NCBI GenBank assembly: GCA_000181795.3
Contig: CM012955.1
Location: forward strand, 8,653,279-8,717,278
Length of the DNA stretch: 64,000 nt
Reading direction: 5' to 3'
DNA from: Trichinella spiralis
Taxonomy: Eukaryota; Nematoda; Enoplea; Trichinellida; Trichinellidae
Part shown: positions 62,825-64,000 of the stretch, piece by piece
Layout: each line of letters starts with the position of its first letter
Position numbering within the stretch: position 1 is the stretch's first letter
Made by a program: the position numbers and the translations under genes
Notes under the pieces: generated by a model
Told to the model about the DNA's origin: nothing
Seen by the model: the letters and a program-made list of their open reading frames with translations, nothing else
Database searches by the model: none

Positions 62825-64000
62825 TGCGCAAGGCGAGTGGCAGTCAACCGTCCGCTTCACGCTCAAACTAACCTTGTGCTGAAAAATCGGGCTTTTTATA
62901 TGCTTTCTATCACTGATCTGATCAGTGCTTGGCTGACAAGTGATCCATCAGCATGGCCAATTGTTGTGAAATCTGTTGGAATTCATCTCCGGCAGTTGCT
63001 TTAGTAATTTAAAAATTTAGCCAGGTCAATCAGTTAAAAAAGCTTCAAGCATTGTTGCGGAAGTTTTGTAAAGCATTAAGCTTATTTACAACTGCCATCA
63101 AGAGCCGTCTGGCAGTTGCTTCCATCGTTCAAATGGAATAAAATTAGAAACTTCTGTTCAGAACTTTTAACTTTAATGACTAAAAGTGAATTTTTCTCAG
63201 TCATAAAATTTTGCTTATCTTCAGCTATCTTTAGCAGCATTGTCCTTCCATATTTGTGATTATCAATCATTATTTCTTCTTGAACTTAATAACAAAGGTT
63301 TCACATGATACTTTCAAAATAGTTGAAACAAAGGATACATGTTAAAAAACAGTACTTAAAGATTGTTATTTTGGTAAAAGACATAAGCATATGCACTTAA
63401 CTGAACTGTTAAAAAAATATTTATTTTCACTATCAAAAGGATCTGTGAGCCAATTATGAATGTACAGAATAACAGATACAAGTAACAGATATTCTTCCTT
63501 GAAACATAACTTTGTTTAGACGAACTAATTAAGTCAGCCAAAAAAAGAAAAATAAAAATATGCCATGAGAAGAGAAAAAATGATACAACATTTTTGCTAT
63601 GCTGTGCTATGCATTAACAAATTACACCAAAATAAGCAGAAAAACGAGTTACAGCAGACAATTGCCCATTATGTAACATTACGAAATAATAGTCCATATT
63701 ATCGAACAGAACTTATTTATTATTTGCAATTCAATATGCTTCCAGTTATGCAGGTGAAATAACGCTTCTGTGAACAATAAAAAGCATTGTTTTTTAAAAC
63801 CACAATTTTTTACAAAACGTTTTTTTTCAATCTTTCTTTTTAGGTAACACTTCTATTTTTCAAAAATTGAACATATTGAAAAAATAACTTCATATTGCTT
63901 ATTTCATGAACGTTGATTGATAGAACATCTATCAGTTAATATTTACAATCTGAAGCTGGATGCTTGCTGATTAATAGCGTCAGTTTTTACACAATTAGTT
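62825..64000. other. Progranulin upstream region
   Basis: The promoter side of progranulin. A 62-codon minus-strand frame (63082-63270, MIDNHKYGRTMLLKIAEDKQ...) behind a gttattaag acceptor has fairly balanced composition and could be a small exon, but it matches no family I know and is not listed as a gene. A perfect 9-bp hairpin at 63089-63118 overlaps its end. Confidence 0.4.

Noticed and set aside
1-64000. tRNA genes, CRISPR arrays, transposon or virus-like elements
   Set aside because: No A/B-box pairs, spaced repeats, terminal repeats, transposase, reverse transcriptase or capsid-like frames were seen while reading both strands.

Overview
The window is AT-rich eukaryotic DNA with split genes: short GT-AG introns, coding exons of 24 to about 1,760 bases, and long non-coding stretches. 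The gene set (a NOAH/NompA-type PAN+ZP cuticle protein, a three-module progranulin, headcase, Mextli, PDE12, UPF1) indicates a moulting animal. A nematode outside the Caenorhabditis group is my best guess, because several start codons lie just behind a T-rich 3' splice acceptor with no visible upstream exon, as spliced-leader trans-splicing would give. The species cannot be fixed from the window alone.

Layout. 1-2576 holds two tandem copies of a 1.29-kb satellite-like unit, with a decayed third start to about 2700. 2845-9675 (minus strand) holds POLA2, headcase and a partial OB-fold gene resembling HROB. 11540-14034 (plus) is PDE12. 16751-21606 (minus) is UPF1 in 18 exons. 22850-28928 (minus) is a NOAH-like gene in 19 exons. 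30858-36881 (minus) is Mextli with a probable unknown membrane-protein gene starting inside its last exon. 36882-43304 is gene-poor, with a possible PAN-exon relic at about 42652-42985. 43305-44742 (minus) is a small single-pass membrane protein gene. 45824-48968 (plus) is a COG4339-type HD-family protein with an HD-to-HN change and a GC-AG intron. 52832-54001 (minus) is an intronless class A GPCR. 54002-61443 is empty as far as I can see. 61444-62824 (minus) is progranulin.

I rebuilt exons by hand from splice signals. For POLA2, headcase, PDE12, UPF1, NOAH, Mextli, the small membrane protein, the HD protein and progranulin, the exon lengths sum to a multiple of three and the phases agree at every junction. 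The genes are mostly unrelated housekeeping genes: DNA replication and repair (POLA2, possibly HROB), RNA turnover and translation (UPF1, PDE12, Mextli), and extracellular matrix or secreted signalling (NOAH, progranulin). No mobile element, CRISPR array or tRNA was recognised. The observations most worth checking are the Mextli/membrane-protein overlap, the altered HD protein, the duplicated NOAH promoter block and the satellite pair.
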